A DNA stretch of 64,000 nt from Streptomyces sp. DH24 (GCF_029813775.1 NZ_JARVKW010000029.1:1-64000); one strand, 5' to 3'. Positions 24,695 through 33,736 are shown, counted from the stretch's first letter. Notes: generated by a model not told the origin, from the letters alone. Program-made: numbers and translations.

Positions 24695-25222
24695 CTAGAC
24701 GATTTCGGTGTCAAGGGTCACGGGCCGGGCGGGAGGACCTTCGTCGAGCAGTGTGCGCAGCAGCTCGGCGAGTCTCGTCGGATACACCGTCTCATGTGCC
24801 CGGGTCAGTTCCTGACACGTCCACCAGCGCGCTCCGGCGACACTGCGCCGCTCCAGGTCGGTCAGGCCCAGCGCCTCGATCGCCGTCCGGGTCGTGCGGG
24901 CCAGGTAGTACCACTCGTCCTGGTCCCAGCGGCGGCCGGCGAACGGGAAGGAGCACGTCCGCCGCCAGAGCACCGGGCCGAGCTCAACCTCGGTGATGCC
25001 GGTCTCCTCGGCGAGTTCCCGCAGGGCGGCCTCTTCACGTGTCTCGTCGCCCTCCAGACCGCCGCCGGGGGTGAACCACCAGTCGTCGGCCGGATCCTCC
25101 GGCTCGTGGCCGTGCAGCAGCAGGATGCGGTCCCGGGGGTCGAGCAGGACGACCCGTGCCACCTTGCGCAGCCCGGCCGCGGGGGCTTCCCGGTCGCCGG
25201 CGTCCGTCGCCTCAGCGGGCAC
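24695..25222 (-). CDS. Nudix hydrolase
   Basis: A 175-residue protein with a full Nudix box: GGGLEGDET, then REEAALRELAEETGI near residues 65-88. Substrate not known; the family removes nucleoside diphosphates linked to another moiety. The GTG at 25222 overlaps the end of the signal peptidase gene by 11 bases; an ATG at 25249 would add nine residues and more overlap. This overlap indicates it is translated from the signal peptidase transcript. Confidence 0.88.
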   Translation of the reverse strand: MPAEATDAGDREAPAAGLRKVARVVLLDPRDRILLLHGHEPEDPADDWWFTPGGGLEGDETREEAALRELAEETGITEVELGPVLWRRTCSFPFAGRRWDQDEWYYLARTTRTAIEALGLTDLERRSVAGARWWTCQELTRAHETVYPTRLAELLRTLLDEGPPARPVTLDTEIV

Positions 25223-25988
25223 CGGCCGGCTCCGTCCTCGCCCGCGCACGGGAGGCGCTCCTCCGCCTGGCGAGGGGGCCGTACGCCGCCCCGCCGAGTA
25301 CCAGCGCGGCGCCGCCGACGATCAGCGCGACCATGGCGCGCAGCGGTCCCGGCGTGGACAGGCCACCGAGGGTCTCGAAGCCGGTGGGGCGCTCCAGCAT
25401 GCCGTTCATGGGCCACACGACGGCGTCGACACGGCCCTCGACGGTGCTGCGCGAGACGGTTCCCTTCGCGGCGTCCGTGAGGTGGGCGGTGGAGTCCACG
25501 GAGTTGCCGCGTTCGTCGCCGAGCAGGAACAGCCGGCCCTCGGGGACCGTCACGGTGGGGAAGTTGGCGACCCCGGCCGCCTCGCCCTCGGCGAGGTACG
25601 GCTCGTCGATCTCCTTGCCGTTGACCTTCAGCTTGCCGTCCTGGCAGCAGGCCACGGTGTCGCCGCCGACGGCGACCACACGCTTGAGCATCGGCACGTT
25701 GGCCCAGGTGGTGTCCTTGAAGACGACGACGTCTCCGCGGCGCACCTCGGCGCCGTCGACGCGCTGCGCGAGCACCCGGTCGCCGGCGTCGATCGAGGGC
25801 GTCATCGAGGTGGTGGGCACGGTGTACGGCCGGTAGACGACCGCTCCCCAGGCGAACCCTCCGAGGAACAGCACCAGGCCCAGCGCCACCGCCAGGCCGG
25901 ACAGGAACTGCCCGGTCCGGCTGCCCGCCGGGCCGCTGTTCGTGCCGCCGCTGCGCGGGGCCGTGCGTGTCGTGCTCTGACCACCCAT
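25212..25988 (-). CDS. lepB: Type I signal peptidase (SipZ position)
   Basis: A 258-residue membrane protease that cuts signal peptides from exported proteins on the outer face of the membrane. N-terminal helix FLSGLAVALGLVLFLGGFAW; catalytic serine in VPTTSMTPSI and lysine in MLKRVVAVGGD; boxes GDERGNSVDS conserved; a C-terminal helix (MVALIVGGAALVLGGAAY) anchors the end. The fourth of four consecutive paralogues. Its active-site box (TTSM) differs most from the other three, and it is predicted to have a second membrane anchor as in Streptomyces lividans SipZ. Confidence 0.9.
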   Translation of the reverse strand: MGGQSTTRTAPRSGGTNSGPAGSRTGQFLSGLAVALGLVLFLGGFAWGAVVYRPYTVPTTSMTPSIDAGDRVLAQRVDGAEVRRGDVVVFKDTTWANVPMLKRVVAVGGDTVACCQDGKLKVNGKEIDEPYLAEGEAAGVANFPTVTVPEGRLFLLGDERGNSVDSTAHLTDAAKGTVSRSTVEGRVDAVVWPMNGMLERPTGFETLGGLSTPGPLRAMVALIVGGAALVLGGAAYGPLARRRSASRARARTEPAGAR

Positions 25989-26124
25989 GGATCCGCACCC
26001 TACCCGGCGGTACCTGACCCGGTCAGCCTTTGGGTCCGACCGAGGTCACAGCTCCACGAGGGCTTCACGGGGCCCGGCGCGCCGGCGGGTCCCACGGCAC
26101 CGGGCCGCGCCGGCGGCAGCCGCG

Positions 26125-27102
26125 TCAGCGGGTCCGGGCCACCGCGATCCGCTTGCGGCGCCACAGCGCGAACGGGACGACGCCGACGAGGGCCAGGCCC
26201 TGCGGCGCGACCGACAGGGCGGCGGCGGGCGCCGCGTTCAGGCCGTCCTGGTCGAAGGTGTCGGGCACGGGCAGCGTGTCCCAGCGGTTGACCGGCCAGG
26301 CCACGACGACGGCCCGTCCGACGACGTCCTTGACCGGGACCATGCCGCCGTTCTTGTCCGACCGGTTGTAGCGGGAGTCGCGGGAGTTCTGCCGGTGGTC
26401 GCCCATGACCCAGACGTGGTCCTGGGGGACCTTCACCTTGAACTGGCCGCCCTGGTCGTCCATGCTGCACGGCGTGTTGCCCAGGTAGACGTACGACTCC
26501 TCGTTGAGGGCCTTGCCGTTGACCTTCAGCGGGCCGGTGCCCTTGCACTCGATGGTGTCGCCCCCGACACCGACGACCCGCTTGATCAGGTCCTTCTCCT
26601 CGACGGACGGCATGAGGCCGATCCAGCTGAGGAACGTCTGGATCGCGTTCGGGTCGGCCGTCGGCTCGCCCGCCAGCCAGTTGTCGGGGTCGTGGAAGAC
26701 GATGACCTCGCCGCGCTCGGGCTCGGCGCCACCGAACCACGGGGTGAGCTTGTCCACCAGGACGCGGTCACCCTGCTGCAGGGTGTTCTGCATCGAGTCG
26801 GAGGGGATCGAGAACGCCTGCACCAGGAACGTCTTGATCAGCAGCGCGAGAACCAGCGCGATACCGACCAGGATGGGCAGTTCCTTCCAGAAGGAGCGGG
26901 GCTTCTTCGCCTTGGCACCCGGCTTGTCGGGCCCCTGGTCGCCGGTCCTGGTCTGCTCGCCCGTCACCCTGTCGTCCTCACCCGCTCCGGAGCCACTCCC
27001 GGAGGTCACGGCGCCGGAAGCCGGGACGGTCGACTCCACGGAGCGTCCGCGGTGATCCTCGCCGTCGTGCCCGGACCGTGCGCCTACCGCCACATCCCCC
27101 AC
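26125..27102 (-). CDS. lepB: Type I signal peptidase (SipY position)
   Basis: A 325-residue signal peptidase. Residues 1-70 are a charged, Gly/Asp-rich cytoplasmic extension; the membrane helix is LPILVGIALVLALLIKTFLV; catalytic serine in IPSDSMQNTL and lysine in LIKRVVGVGGD; GDHRQNSRDS box; a C-terminal hydrophobic stretch and basic tail follow. In S. lividans SipY is the major enzyme; here that is inferred from position. GTG at 27102 follows AAGGAGTAAGGAG and lies inside the 3' end of the upstream paralogue. Confidence 0.92.
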   Translation of the reverse strand: MGDVAVGARSGHDGEDHRGRSVESTVPASGAVTSGSGSGAGEDDRVTGEQTRTGDQGPDKPGAKAKKPRSFWKELPILVGIALVLALLIKTFLVQAFSIPSDSMQNTLQQGDRVLVDKLTPWFGGAEPERGEVIVFHDPDNWLAGEPTADPNAIQTFLSWIGLMPSVEEKDLIKRVVGVGGDTIECKGTGPLKVNGKALNEESYVYLGNTPCSMDDQGGQFKVKVPQDHVWVMGDHRQNSRDSRYNRSDKNGGMVPVKDVVGRAVVVAWPVNRWDTLPVPDTFDQDGLNAAPAAALSVAPQGLALVGVVPFALWRRKRIAVARTR

Positions 27103-28093
27103 GCCAACTCCTTACTCCTTGCCACTGCCTGCGCCATCCGCGACGCAGGCCCACCACTCCCATAACGAGCGGGAGTTCCGCAGGGGTCGGGAGCTGAATC
27201 AATCTTTCCGGTTCTGATGCCGGGTCATCAGGTGCAACCCTATGCGACAGCTCGGCGGCGGCGGTCGACGCGGCACCCGGGTCGGCCACGGAGGCGTAGG
27301 TTTTCGGCTCGTCGAGGGTGCTCCAGTGGCCCAGCGGCCAGGCGATGACCACGGCCCGGCCGACCACCTCGTCCTCGGAGACGGTGCCGCTGTTGCCCTT
27401 CCTCTGGTGGTAGCGGGAGTCCGCGGAGTTGGAGCGGTGGTCGCCCATCACCCACAGCCGCCCCTCGGGCACGGTGACGTCGAAGGGGGTGCTGGAGGGG
27501 GCGTTGCCGGGGAAAAGGTAGTCCTCCTCCAAGGGGACGCCGTTGACGGTGACCCGCCCTTGGGTGTCGCAGCACTTGACGCGGTCGCCGCCGACGCCGA
27601 CGACGCGCTTGATCAGGTCCTTCTCGTTGTCGGACGGCAGCAGGCCGATGAAGGTCAGGCCTTCCTTGATCTGCTTGACGACGACGGGGTCGTCCTTCTT
27701 CTGCGTGCCGGTCTCGTCCTGGAGCCAGCCGCCGGGGTCGCGGAAGACGACGACGTCGCCGCGCGCGGGCCTGGAGCCGAACCACGGCGTGAGCTTGTCG
27801 ACCAGGACCCGGTCGCCGATCTGGATGGTCTGCTCCATGGAGCCCGACGGGATCACGAAGGCCTGGACGAGGAACGTCTTGAGCACGAGGGCTATGAGGA
27901 CGGCGACGCCGACGAGGAGGGGGACCTCTTTGACGGCGGAGCGCCTGCGGCGCCGCTTGACCTTGCGCTGGAGCTTGCGGCGCTCCGCGCGGGTACGCCC
28001 GCCGGCCGGGCCGCTCGCCCGCCGGGTGCCCGTGGGCAGCAGGTTGTCCGCGGCGCTGCGGGGCGCGCCGCGGGGTTTGCCGCGGTTACCCAT
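26978..28093 (-). CDS. lepB: Type I signal peptidase (SipX position) with overlapping C-terminal end
   Basis: A 371-residue signal peptidase. Basic N-terminus (RAERRKLQRKVKRRRRRS), membrane helix VPLLVGVAVLIALVLKTFLV, catalytic serine in IPSGSMEQTI, lysine in LIKRVVGVGGD and GDHRSNSADS box. The open frame runs 125 bases into the next gene, so the last ~42 residues (Arg/Gly-rich) overlap its start. Either this is a true long tail or a base change has read through the normal stop. Its start overlaps the end of the next paralogue by eight bases. Confidence 0.88.
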   Translation of the reverse strand: MGNRGKPRGAPRSAADNLLPTGTRRASGPAGGRTRAERRKLQRKVKRRRRRSAVKEVPLLVGVAVLIALVLKTFLVQAFVIPSGSMEQTIQIGDRVLVDKLTPWFGSRPARGDVVVFRDPGGWLQDETGTQKKDDPVVVKQIKEGLTFIGLLPSDNEKDLIKRVVGVGGDRVKCCDTQGRVTVNGVPLEEDYLFPGNAPSSTPFDVTVPEGRLWVMGDHRSNSADSRYHQRKGNSGTVSEDEVVGRAVVIAWPLGHWSTLDEPKTYASVADPGAASTAAAELSHRVAPDDPASEPERLIQLPTPAELPLVMGVVGLRRGWRRQWQGVRSWRGGCGGRRTVRARRRGSPRTLRGVDRPGFRRRDLREWLRSG

Positions 28094-28802
28094 GGGCGCC
28101 CTCCACGGCGGGCACACGCGCGTAGACGTCGGGGCGGACCAGGCGGGTGGCATGGTCGAAGGGCCAGACGATCCAGTCGGCGCGGCCGACGACGTCACCG
28201 ACGGGGATCATGCCGCCGCCCGGGGAGCCGAGGTGGTCGCGGGAGTCGCTGGAGTCGCTGCGGTGGTCGCCGAGCACGAACAGGGTGCCCTCGGGGACGA
28301 CGACGTCGAAACGCACCGTGGACGGGCTGTCGCCGGGATAGAGGTATGTCGACTCGTCGACCGACCGGCCGTTCACCTGGAGCCTCCCCTCCCTGTCGCA
28401 GCAGACCACGCGGTCTCCCCCCACACCGACAACGCGCTTGATGTACTCCGCGTCCCCGAAATACCCACTTCCGTCGAACACGACAACATCACCGCGCCGC
28501 GGTTCGGCACCGAAACGGTACGCCAACTTGTTTACGAGAACCCGGTCCCCGATCCTCAATCCGCGTTCCATGGACCCGCTGGGGATCTGGAAGGGCTGCA
28601 GGACGAACCTGCTGAACAGCAGCAGGAACAGCAGGCAGAGCAGCAGGGTCAGGGTGATCCGCCCGCCGGGCAGCCAGTCCGCCGCCCGCGACACCAACGC
28701 GAAACGCGACCGGCCCTCCGGCCCCGTCGGATCCGAGGTGTCCTCGGTCTCGCAAGGGCTGGAGGAGCGGTCGCGCTCCGTCGGCTGTGCTTCGGTGTCC
28801 AT
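28086..28802 (-). CDS. lepB: Type I signal peptidase (SipW position)
   Basis: A 238-residue signal peptidase, first gene of the four-gene set. Membrane helix ITLTLLLCLLFLLLFSRFVL, catalytic serine in IPSGSMERGL, lysine in YIKRVVGVGGD, GDHRSDSSDS box. A short C-terminus without an obvious second helix separates it from the others. An in-frame extension upstream of this ATG was not needed to complete the domain. It follows rplS by 45 bases on the same strand, so the set may be read from the rplS region. Confidence 0.92.
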   Translation of the reverse strand: MDTEAQPTERDRSSSPCETEDTSDPTGPEGRSRFALVSRAADWLPGGRITLTLLLCLLFLLLFSRFVLQPFQIPSGSMERGLRIGDRVLVNKLAYRFGAEPRRGDVVVFDGSGYFGDAEYIKRVVGVGGDRVVCCDREGRLQVNGRSVDESTYLYPGDSPSTVRFDVVVPEGTLFVLGDHRSDSSDSRDHLGSPGGGMIPVGDVVGRADWIVWPFDHATRLVRPDVYARVPAVEGAHG

Positions 28803-28847
28803 CGGGGCCAGATGCTATCCGGCCCCCGCACGGACTCCGGCGCGAGC

Positions 28848-29198
28848 TCAGCTCTCGCGCTTCTCCTTGATCTTCGCCGCCTTGCCGCGCAGCTCGCGCA
28901 GGTAGTACAGCTTGGCGCGGCGGACGTCGCCCTTGGTGACGAGCTCGATCTTCTCGACGATCGGGGTGTGCACCGGGAAGGTGCGCTCGACGCCGACGGA
29001 GAAGGAGACCTTGCGGACCGTGAAGGTCTCGCGCACGCCGGCACCCTGGCGGCGGATCACCACGCCCTTGAACTGCTGCACACGGGAGCGGTTGCCCTCG
29101 ATGACGCGCACGTGGACGTTGACGGTGTCGCCGGGGCGGAAGGCCGGGACGTCGGTGCGCAGCGACGCGGAGTCGACGGTGTCGAGCAGGTGAGACAT
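28848..29198 (-). CDS. rplS: 50S ribosomal protein L19
   Basis: A 116-residue protein. Seen: FRPGDTVNVHVRVIEGNRSR, QQFKGVVIRRQGAGVRET and SFSVGVERTFPVHTPIVEKI, the standard L19 core at the 30S-50S interface. ATG at 29198 matches the family start; a longer frame begins nine codons upstream but lacks support. Its place after trmD in rpsP-khpA-rimM-trmD-rplS is standard. Confidence 0.96.
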   Translation of the reverse strand: MSHLLDTVDSASLRTDVPAFRPGDTVNVHVRVIEGNRSRVQQFKGVVIRRQGAGVRETFTVRKVSFSVGVERTFPVHTPIVEKIELVTKGDVRRAKLYYLRELRGKAAKIKEKRES

Positions 29199-29333
29199 TT
29201 CGTCTGCTTTCTTCGCTGATGCCACAGGTCATCAGCGGCACTAGAGAGATTCGGTTCGGGGGTGTGCGGGTCGGAGCGGGCGTCGTGTCCCCCTGTGGCA
29301 GGGGCGCACGCCGGACGGGCGCACAACAGCGGC

Positions 29334-30167
29334 CTATTCTTCCACGCCGTCGGTCCTGCGCCAAAATCGGCCGTACGGCTCCCCCTCCGGGGCGGGTGAC
29401 CAGCCCAGGATGGAGAGCATCTCGCGGTCCTTCTTGTCGAAGGCCTTGGGATCGCACCGCTCGATGAGGTCGGGCCGGTTGGCGGTGGTGCGGCGCAGGG
29501 CCTCGTCGCGGCGCCAGCGGGCGATCTTCCCGTGGTGGCCGCTGAGCAGGACGTCCGGGATGCCGCGCCCGCGCCACTCGGGCGGCTTGGTGTAGACGGG
29601 GCCCTCCAGCAGGCTCGCCATGGCGCCCGGCGCGAAGGAGTCGTCGCGGTGGGACTCGGCGTTGCCCAGGACGCCGGGCAGCAGCCGCGCCACCGCCTCG
29701 GTGACGACGAGGACGGCCGCCTCGCCGCCGGCCAGGACGTAGTCGCCGATGGACACTTCGTAGACCGGCAGGCGGGTGGCGTACTCGTCGACGACGCGCC
29801 GGTCGATGCCCTCGTAACGGGCCGGCGTGAAGATCAGCCAGGGGCGCTCGGAGAGCTCGACGGCGAGTTCCTGGGTGAAGGGCCGGCCGCTGGGCGTGGG
29901 CACGATGAGGGCCGGCTCGCGGGAACCGGTCTCGTAGCCGTCGGCGAGGACGGAGTCGAGCGCGTCCCCCCAGGGATCGGTCTTCATGACCATGCCGGGG
30001 CCGCCGCCGTACGGGGTGTCGTCGACGGTGTTGTGCCGGTCGTACGTCCAGGAGCGCAGGTCGTGGACGTGCACGTCGAGCTGCCCACGCGCGCGTGCCT
30101 TGCCGACCAGGGAGACGTTCAGCGGTTCGAGGTACTCGGGGAAGATCGTGACGACGTCGAGCCGCAT
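29334..30167 (-). CDS. trmD: tRNA (guanine-37-N1)-methyltransferase
   Basis: A 277-residue SPOUT-fold enzyme that methylates G37 next to the anticodon of tRNAs reading CUN, CCN and CGG, preventing +1 frameshifting. Seen: MRLDVVTIFPEYLEPLNVSL, the trefoil-knot region with YEGIDRRVVDEY and YVLAGGEAAVLVVTEAVARL, and SFAPGAMASLLEGPVYTKPP. The ATG overlaps the rimM stop by one base. The 30-residue C-terminal segment ends in GRFWRRTDGVEE. Confidence 0.96.
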   Translation of the reverse strand: MRLDVVTIFPEYLEPLNVSLVGKARARGQLDVHVHDLRSWTYDRHNTVDDTPYGGGPGMVMKTDPWGDALDSVLADGYETGSREPALIVPTPSGRPFTQELAVELSERPWLIFTPARYEGIDRRVVDEYATRLPVYEVSIGDYVLAGGEAAVLVVTEAVARLLPGVLGNAESHRDDSFAPGAMASLLEGPVYTKPPEWRGRGIPDVLLSGHHGKIARWRRDEALRRTTANRPDLIERCDPKAFDKKDREMLSILGWSPAPEGEPYGRFWRRTDGVEE

Positions 30168-30721
30168 TACGCCTCTTCTCCGGCCGCGTCCCGGGCGGAG
30201 GCGATCTCGGCCCGGTCGTCGATCAGACCGGGCGGCGGGTCGATGACCGCGCGCTGCTCCTCCAGGTCGATCTCGGTGACGATCTCCTGGACGAACGGGA
30301 TCAGCACCTCGGTGCCGTCGGGACGCTCGACCACGAACAGGTCCTGCGAGGCCAGGTGGGAGATCTCGGTGATGCGGCCGACCTCGGTGCCGTCCACGGT
30401 CACCACGTCGAGGTCCATCAGCTGGTGGTCGTAGTACTCGTCCTCGCCCTCGGGCAGTTCGTCGGGGTCGACCTCGGCGATCAGGAGGGTGTTGCGCAGC
30501 GCCTCGGCGGCGGTGCGGTCGCGCACACCTTCGAAGCGCAGCAGGAGACGGCCGCTGTGCACGCGGCCGGTCTCGATGGTGAGCGGACCGGTCGAGGCCG
30601 GGTCCGTGGCCAGGACGGCGCCGGGGGCGAGCCTGAGCTCCGGTTCGTCGGTGCGTACCTCGACGGTGACCTCGCCCTTGATGCCGTGGGCACGGCCGAT
30701 GCGAGCGACTACCAGCTGCAC
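30167..30721 (-). CDS. rimM: 16S rRNA processing protein RimM
   Basis: A 184-residue protein with an N-terminal RimM beta barrel (VVARIGRAHGIKGEVTVEVR) and a C-terminal PRC-barrel (YDHQLMDLDVVTVDGTEVG, LIPFVQEIVTEIDLEEQRAV). It helps mature the 3' domain of 16S rRNA by binding S19. GTG start at 30721; coupled to trmD downstream. Confidence 0.94.
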   Translation of the reverse strand: MQLVVARIGRAHGIKGEVTVEVRTDEPELRLAPGAVLATDPASTGPLTIETGRVHSGRLLLRFEGVRDRTAAEALRNTLLIAEVDPDELPEGEDEYYDHQLMDLDVVTVDGTEVGRITEISHLASQDLFVVERPDGTEVLIPFVQEIVTEIDLEEQRAVIDPPPGLIDDRAEIASARDAAGEEA

Positions 30722-30802
30722 TTTTCTGGATCTCCTGTCATACGACTGCGGGCCGGGGACGGCCCTGTGGCCCTCCCCGGCCCGAGCCGGTGCTGCGTTG
30801 CG

Positions 30803-31042
30803 TCAGCGGACGTGGTCCACGTCGACGAGGTCGACGCGGACACCGCGGCCGCCGATGGCGCCCACGACGGTGCGCAGGGCGCGTGCGGTGCGGCCGTTGC
30901 GGCCGATCACCTTGCCGAGGTCGTCCGGGTGGACCCGGACCTCGAGCACCCGCCCGCGGCGCAGATTGCGCGAGGCGACCTGCACATCGTCAGGGTTGTC
31001 GACGATGCCCTTCACGAGGTGCTCGAGAGCCTCCTCGAGCAT
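30803..31042 (-). CDS. khpA: KH-domain RNA-binding protein KhpA
   Basis: A 79-residue single KH domain. Seen: MLEEALEHLVKGIVDNPDDV and VHPDDLGKVIGRNGRTARAL containing the GxxG loop GRNG. Known: KhpA-type (YlqC) proteins bind RNA widely and lie between rpsP and rimM in Gram-positives. It starts two bases after the rpsP stop. Confidence 0.94.
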   Translation of the reverse strand: MLEEALEHLVKGIVDNPDDVQVASRNLRRGRVLEVRVHPDDLGKVIGRNGRTARALRTVVGAIGGRGVRVDLVDVDHVR

Positions 31043-31044
31043 GC

Positions 31045-31464
31045 TCAGGCCTCGGTCGACGCGGACTCAGCGGCGGCCTCGTCCTTCTTCTCAGCCTTCT
31101 TCTTCTGGGTGATGGCCTCACCCTTGCCCTCGTCGTCACCGCCGAGAGCCTCGAACGACGGGCGCGCCGGCTTCTCGGCCGGCTGCAGCAGCGGAGCCGG
31201 GGCGGGCTCGCCCTTGAACTTCTGCCAGTCGCCGGTCTTCTTCAGGATGGCGAGCACGGGCTCGGTCGGCTGGGCGCCGACAGAGAGCCAGTACGCCACG
31301 CGCTCGCTGTCGACCTCCATCACCGACGGGTTGTACGTCGGGTGGTACTTGCCGATCTCCTCGATGGCCCGGCCGTCACGGCGGGTACGGGAGTCGGCGA
31401 CGACGATGCGGTAGTGGGGCGAACGGATCTTGCCCAGACGCTTCAGCTTGATCTTGACTGCCAC
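31045..31464 (-). CDS. rpsP: 30S ribosomal protein S16
   Basis: A 139-residue protein. The first 80 residues are S16 (AVKIKLKRLGKIRSPHYRIV, RRDGRAIEEIGKYHPTYNP, WLSVGAQPTEPV). The last ~45 form a charged, Ala/Glu/Lys-rich tail (KKKAEKKDEAAAESASTEA) typical of Streptomyces. GTG at 31464 gives VAVKIKL. First gene of the rpsP-khpA-rimM-trmD run; the 272 bases upstream (31465-31736) hold its promoter region and nothing else I can identify. Confidence 0.96.
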   Translation of the reverse strand: MAVKIKLKRLGKIRSPHYRIVVADSRTRRDGRAIEEIGKYHPTYNPSVMEVDSERVAYWLSVGAQPTEPVLAILKKTGDWQKFKGEPAPAPLLQPAEKPARPSFEALGGDDEGKGEAITQKKKAEKKDEAAAESASTEA

Positions 31465-31736
31465 GGGAGTGGGTTCTCCTGGATTTGACGTGGTTGGGCA
31501 CGGCGAGACGGCCGCGTGGGGTTGCGGTACCCGAGTGCCCGATGGACGCGTCAGCCGGAGGAGAGAGGGGTCCTGTGCGGCTGTCGAGTACAGCTGACCA
31601 TTCTGCCACACCCTGCGGGTCACGCTTGACCGCGGCCGTGTCGGGCACGCCTGAGCGGCACCCGGCGCCCGAGGACGTCGGGTGCGCGGCCCGGCGCCGC
31701 CAGTGCCGACGTGCGACTGCCACGAGCAGCCGCACG

Positions 31737-32339
31737 TCAGCCTGCCGCGGCTCCCACGACCTCCGGGATGCGGAACGGCTTGCCGCAGCCGCCGCACATG
31801 ATGGGGGCCTGGGCCAGGACCGACGGAACGACCCGGACGTTGCGCCCGCAGTCGCACACCGCCTTGACGCGGACACCTCCGCCGGAGGAGCCGTGCCGGG
31901 CGGCGGGACCGCGGAAGCTGCGGGCGGTGTCGGACGCCGTCGCCGCCGTGTGGGCCTTCAGCGCCCGCTGGAGGCGCTCGATCGTCGGCCGGTAACGGCG
32001 CCTCGCCTCGGGCGTGAGCGAGACCAGCGAGAAACCGCTGCTGGGATGCGGTTCCTCGGGGTGGTCAAGACCCAGCTCCTCGGCGATCGAGAGGAATCTG
32101 CGGTTGTGGTAGCGGCCGGCCCGGGACGTGTCGCGCACTCCGCGGGCGGCGGCGATGCCGTGGACTGCCTCGTGAAGCAGTCGCTCGAAGGAGAGCTCGT
32201 GTCCGCAGGCGGACGACGACTCCCCGATCAGGGACTCCGGCGCGGCCAGATCCGGCAGCTCGGGGTGGTGCCGCTGAATGTCGGCCCACGCCTGCGCCAG
32301 TTCCGCGGCGAGAACAGGTGGTGTCTGTGTCGTGCTCAC
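31737..32339 (-). CDS. SprT-like zinc metallopeptidase-type protein
   Basis: A 200-residue protein. FERLLHEAVHGIAAARGV carries an HExxH zinc-site motif near residue 57, as in SprT/WSS1-like proteins. After a helical middle the C-terminus has CDCGRNVRV and MCGGCGKPF, a second, zinc-ribbon site, again typical of the SprT layout. Eukaryotic relatives cut DNA-protein crosslinks; the bacterial function is unknown. GTG start at 32339. Single gene between rpsP and a divergent methyltransferase. Confidence 0.78.
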   Translation of the reverse strand: MSTTQTPPVLAAELAQAWADIQRHHPELPDLAAPESLIGESSSACGHELSFERLLHEAVHGIAAARGVRDTSRAGRYHNRRFLSIAEELGLDHPEEPHPSSGFSLVSLTPEARRRYRPTIERLQRALKAHTAATASDTARSFRGPAARHGSSGGGVRVKAVCDCGRNVRVVPSVLAQAPIMCGGCGKPFRIPEVVGAAAG

Positions 32340-32867
32340 GTAATGACAACGAGCCGGGGTGCCGCTGTGTTCCTATTCCGGGGCATCCCAAATAATTTGC
32401 ACGTACCCGTCAGTTGGCACTGATGCGTCGCGACGAGGGCGGGTGCGCTGATCTGCGGAGAAGCCTCGCAGCTCGCCACAAGACGGTACGTAGTTCAACA
32501 TACGACCCGGCGTGTAGGCGGGATCCGGGCGCCGGGGGTGGCCGCGCTCCGGATGCGCAAGAGGCGATTCGGTCGCTCTGGCGCCGGAGGGCCTCCCCTC
32601 ACCCAGCGCACGCGACGACCGCGACGTTACCCGGTCCGTCACCGACGTCCCGCACCGACCCGTCGTGACGACCTTGGCCGGAACCGTCCAGGTTGCCGGA
32701 ATGTGAAATCTCGCCCCTTTCCCACGGATTCAGCAAGCCGGGCCCCCGTTCCACTGGACGCGACGCCGCGCTCGGAGTTTCCTGGCTTACGGGGGGAGTG
32801 CGAGCGCATCTTCACGGGGGCCGGTACATGGGCACAGCGGCAACTCTCGGCGGATTGGGGCGCTTTC
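32340..32867. other. Intergenic region between divergent genes
   Basis: 528 bases between the minus-strand SprT-like gene and the plus-strand methyltransferase. It must hold both promoters. An AT-richer patch near 32390-32410 (CAAATAATTTGC) could be the SprT-like promoter. An in-frame GTG at 32704 would extend the methyltransferase by 54 residues, but the sequence there does not look coding. Confidence 0.5.
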
Positions 32868-33725
32868 ATGACACCTACGCTCGTGCGACAGCACCCGCGG
32901 CACGTGGGGGCGATACCCGGCGTGGACCGGCGTGCACGCGCGCGTGACTGGTCGGAGATCCAGGAGCGGATGCTGGTGCCGCTCTACGAGGCCGTCTACG
33001 AGCGACTCGACGTGGGCTCCGGCACGCGGCTGCTCGGCCTCGGCTGCGGTTCGGGGCTGGCCCTCCTCATGGCGGCCACCCGCGGCGCCGCGGTCACCGG
33101 CGTCGACACCTCCTCCCCCGAACGGCTCCAGCTCGCCCGGGAGCGGCTCCGGCCGGAGGCGTGGGACACGCGCGCGCGTGCCGCGACCCGGGTCGTCGAC
33201 GGCACGCCCGGGGACACGGCCGACGCGCGGACGCCCGCGTACACACTGGTGACGGCCTTCGAGCCGATCGGCTGTCTGGCGGGCGACTCGGAAGGGCTCG
33301 GTGAGCTGATCGAGGAGGCGACGCCGCTGGCCACGCGCGGGGCGCCCGTCGTGCTGGCCGGCTGGGGCCCGCCGGAGCGCTGCGCCACGTCGTCCGTGTT
33401 CCGGGTGGCGACGAAGCTGGCGGACCCGCTGCGCAGTGCGGGCACCTGGCGCCCGGCGCTGCGGGACGACCTGGAGGAGGTCGCCCAGCGCGCGGGCCTG
33501 AGGCCGGACGGTTCCGGCCGGGTGTCCTGCCCCTTCGGGTACGCCGACGTGGACAGCGCGGTGCGGGGTCTGCTGTCGACGGGGCTGTTCGACGCGGCGA
33601 TCGTGGCGACCGACCAGGAACAAGTGGACAAGGAGCTGGCGGAGGCGCTGCACGCCTACCGGCGGGCGGACGGCACGGTGTGGATGCCGAACGTGTTCCG
33701 GTACCTCATCGCCCGCACGCCCTGA
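32868..33725 (+). CDS. SAM-dependent methyltransferase
   Basis: A 285-residue class I methyltransferase. The SAM-binding motif I is LLGLGCGSGLAL near residue 56, followed by the acidic end of strand 2 (VTGVDTSSPER) and a downstream motif at TLVTAFEPIG. Substrate unknown; the small-molecule type of UbiE/Coq5 relatives fits. The start is chosen at ATG 32868 (MTPTLVRQHPRH); no good ribosome binding site is seen, so the start could be wrong. It stands alone and converges on ffh. Confidence 0.78.
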   Translation: MTPTLVRQHPRHVGAIPGVDRRARARDWSEIQERMLVPLYEAVYERLDVGSGTRLLGLGCGSGLALLMAATRGAAVTGVDTSSPERLQLARERLRPEAWDTRARAATRVVDGTPGDTADARTPAYTLVTAFEPIGCLAGDSEGLGELIEEATPLATRGAPVVLAGWGPPERCATSSVFRVATKLADPLRSAGTWRPALRDDLEEVAQRAGLRPDGSGRVSCPFGYADVDSAVRGLLSTGLFDAAIVATDQEQVDKELAEALHAYRRADGTVWMPNVFRYLIARTP

Positions 33726-33736
33726 CCTGGCCGAAC

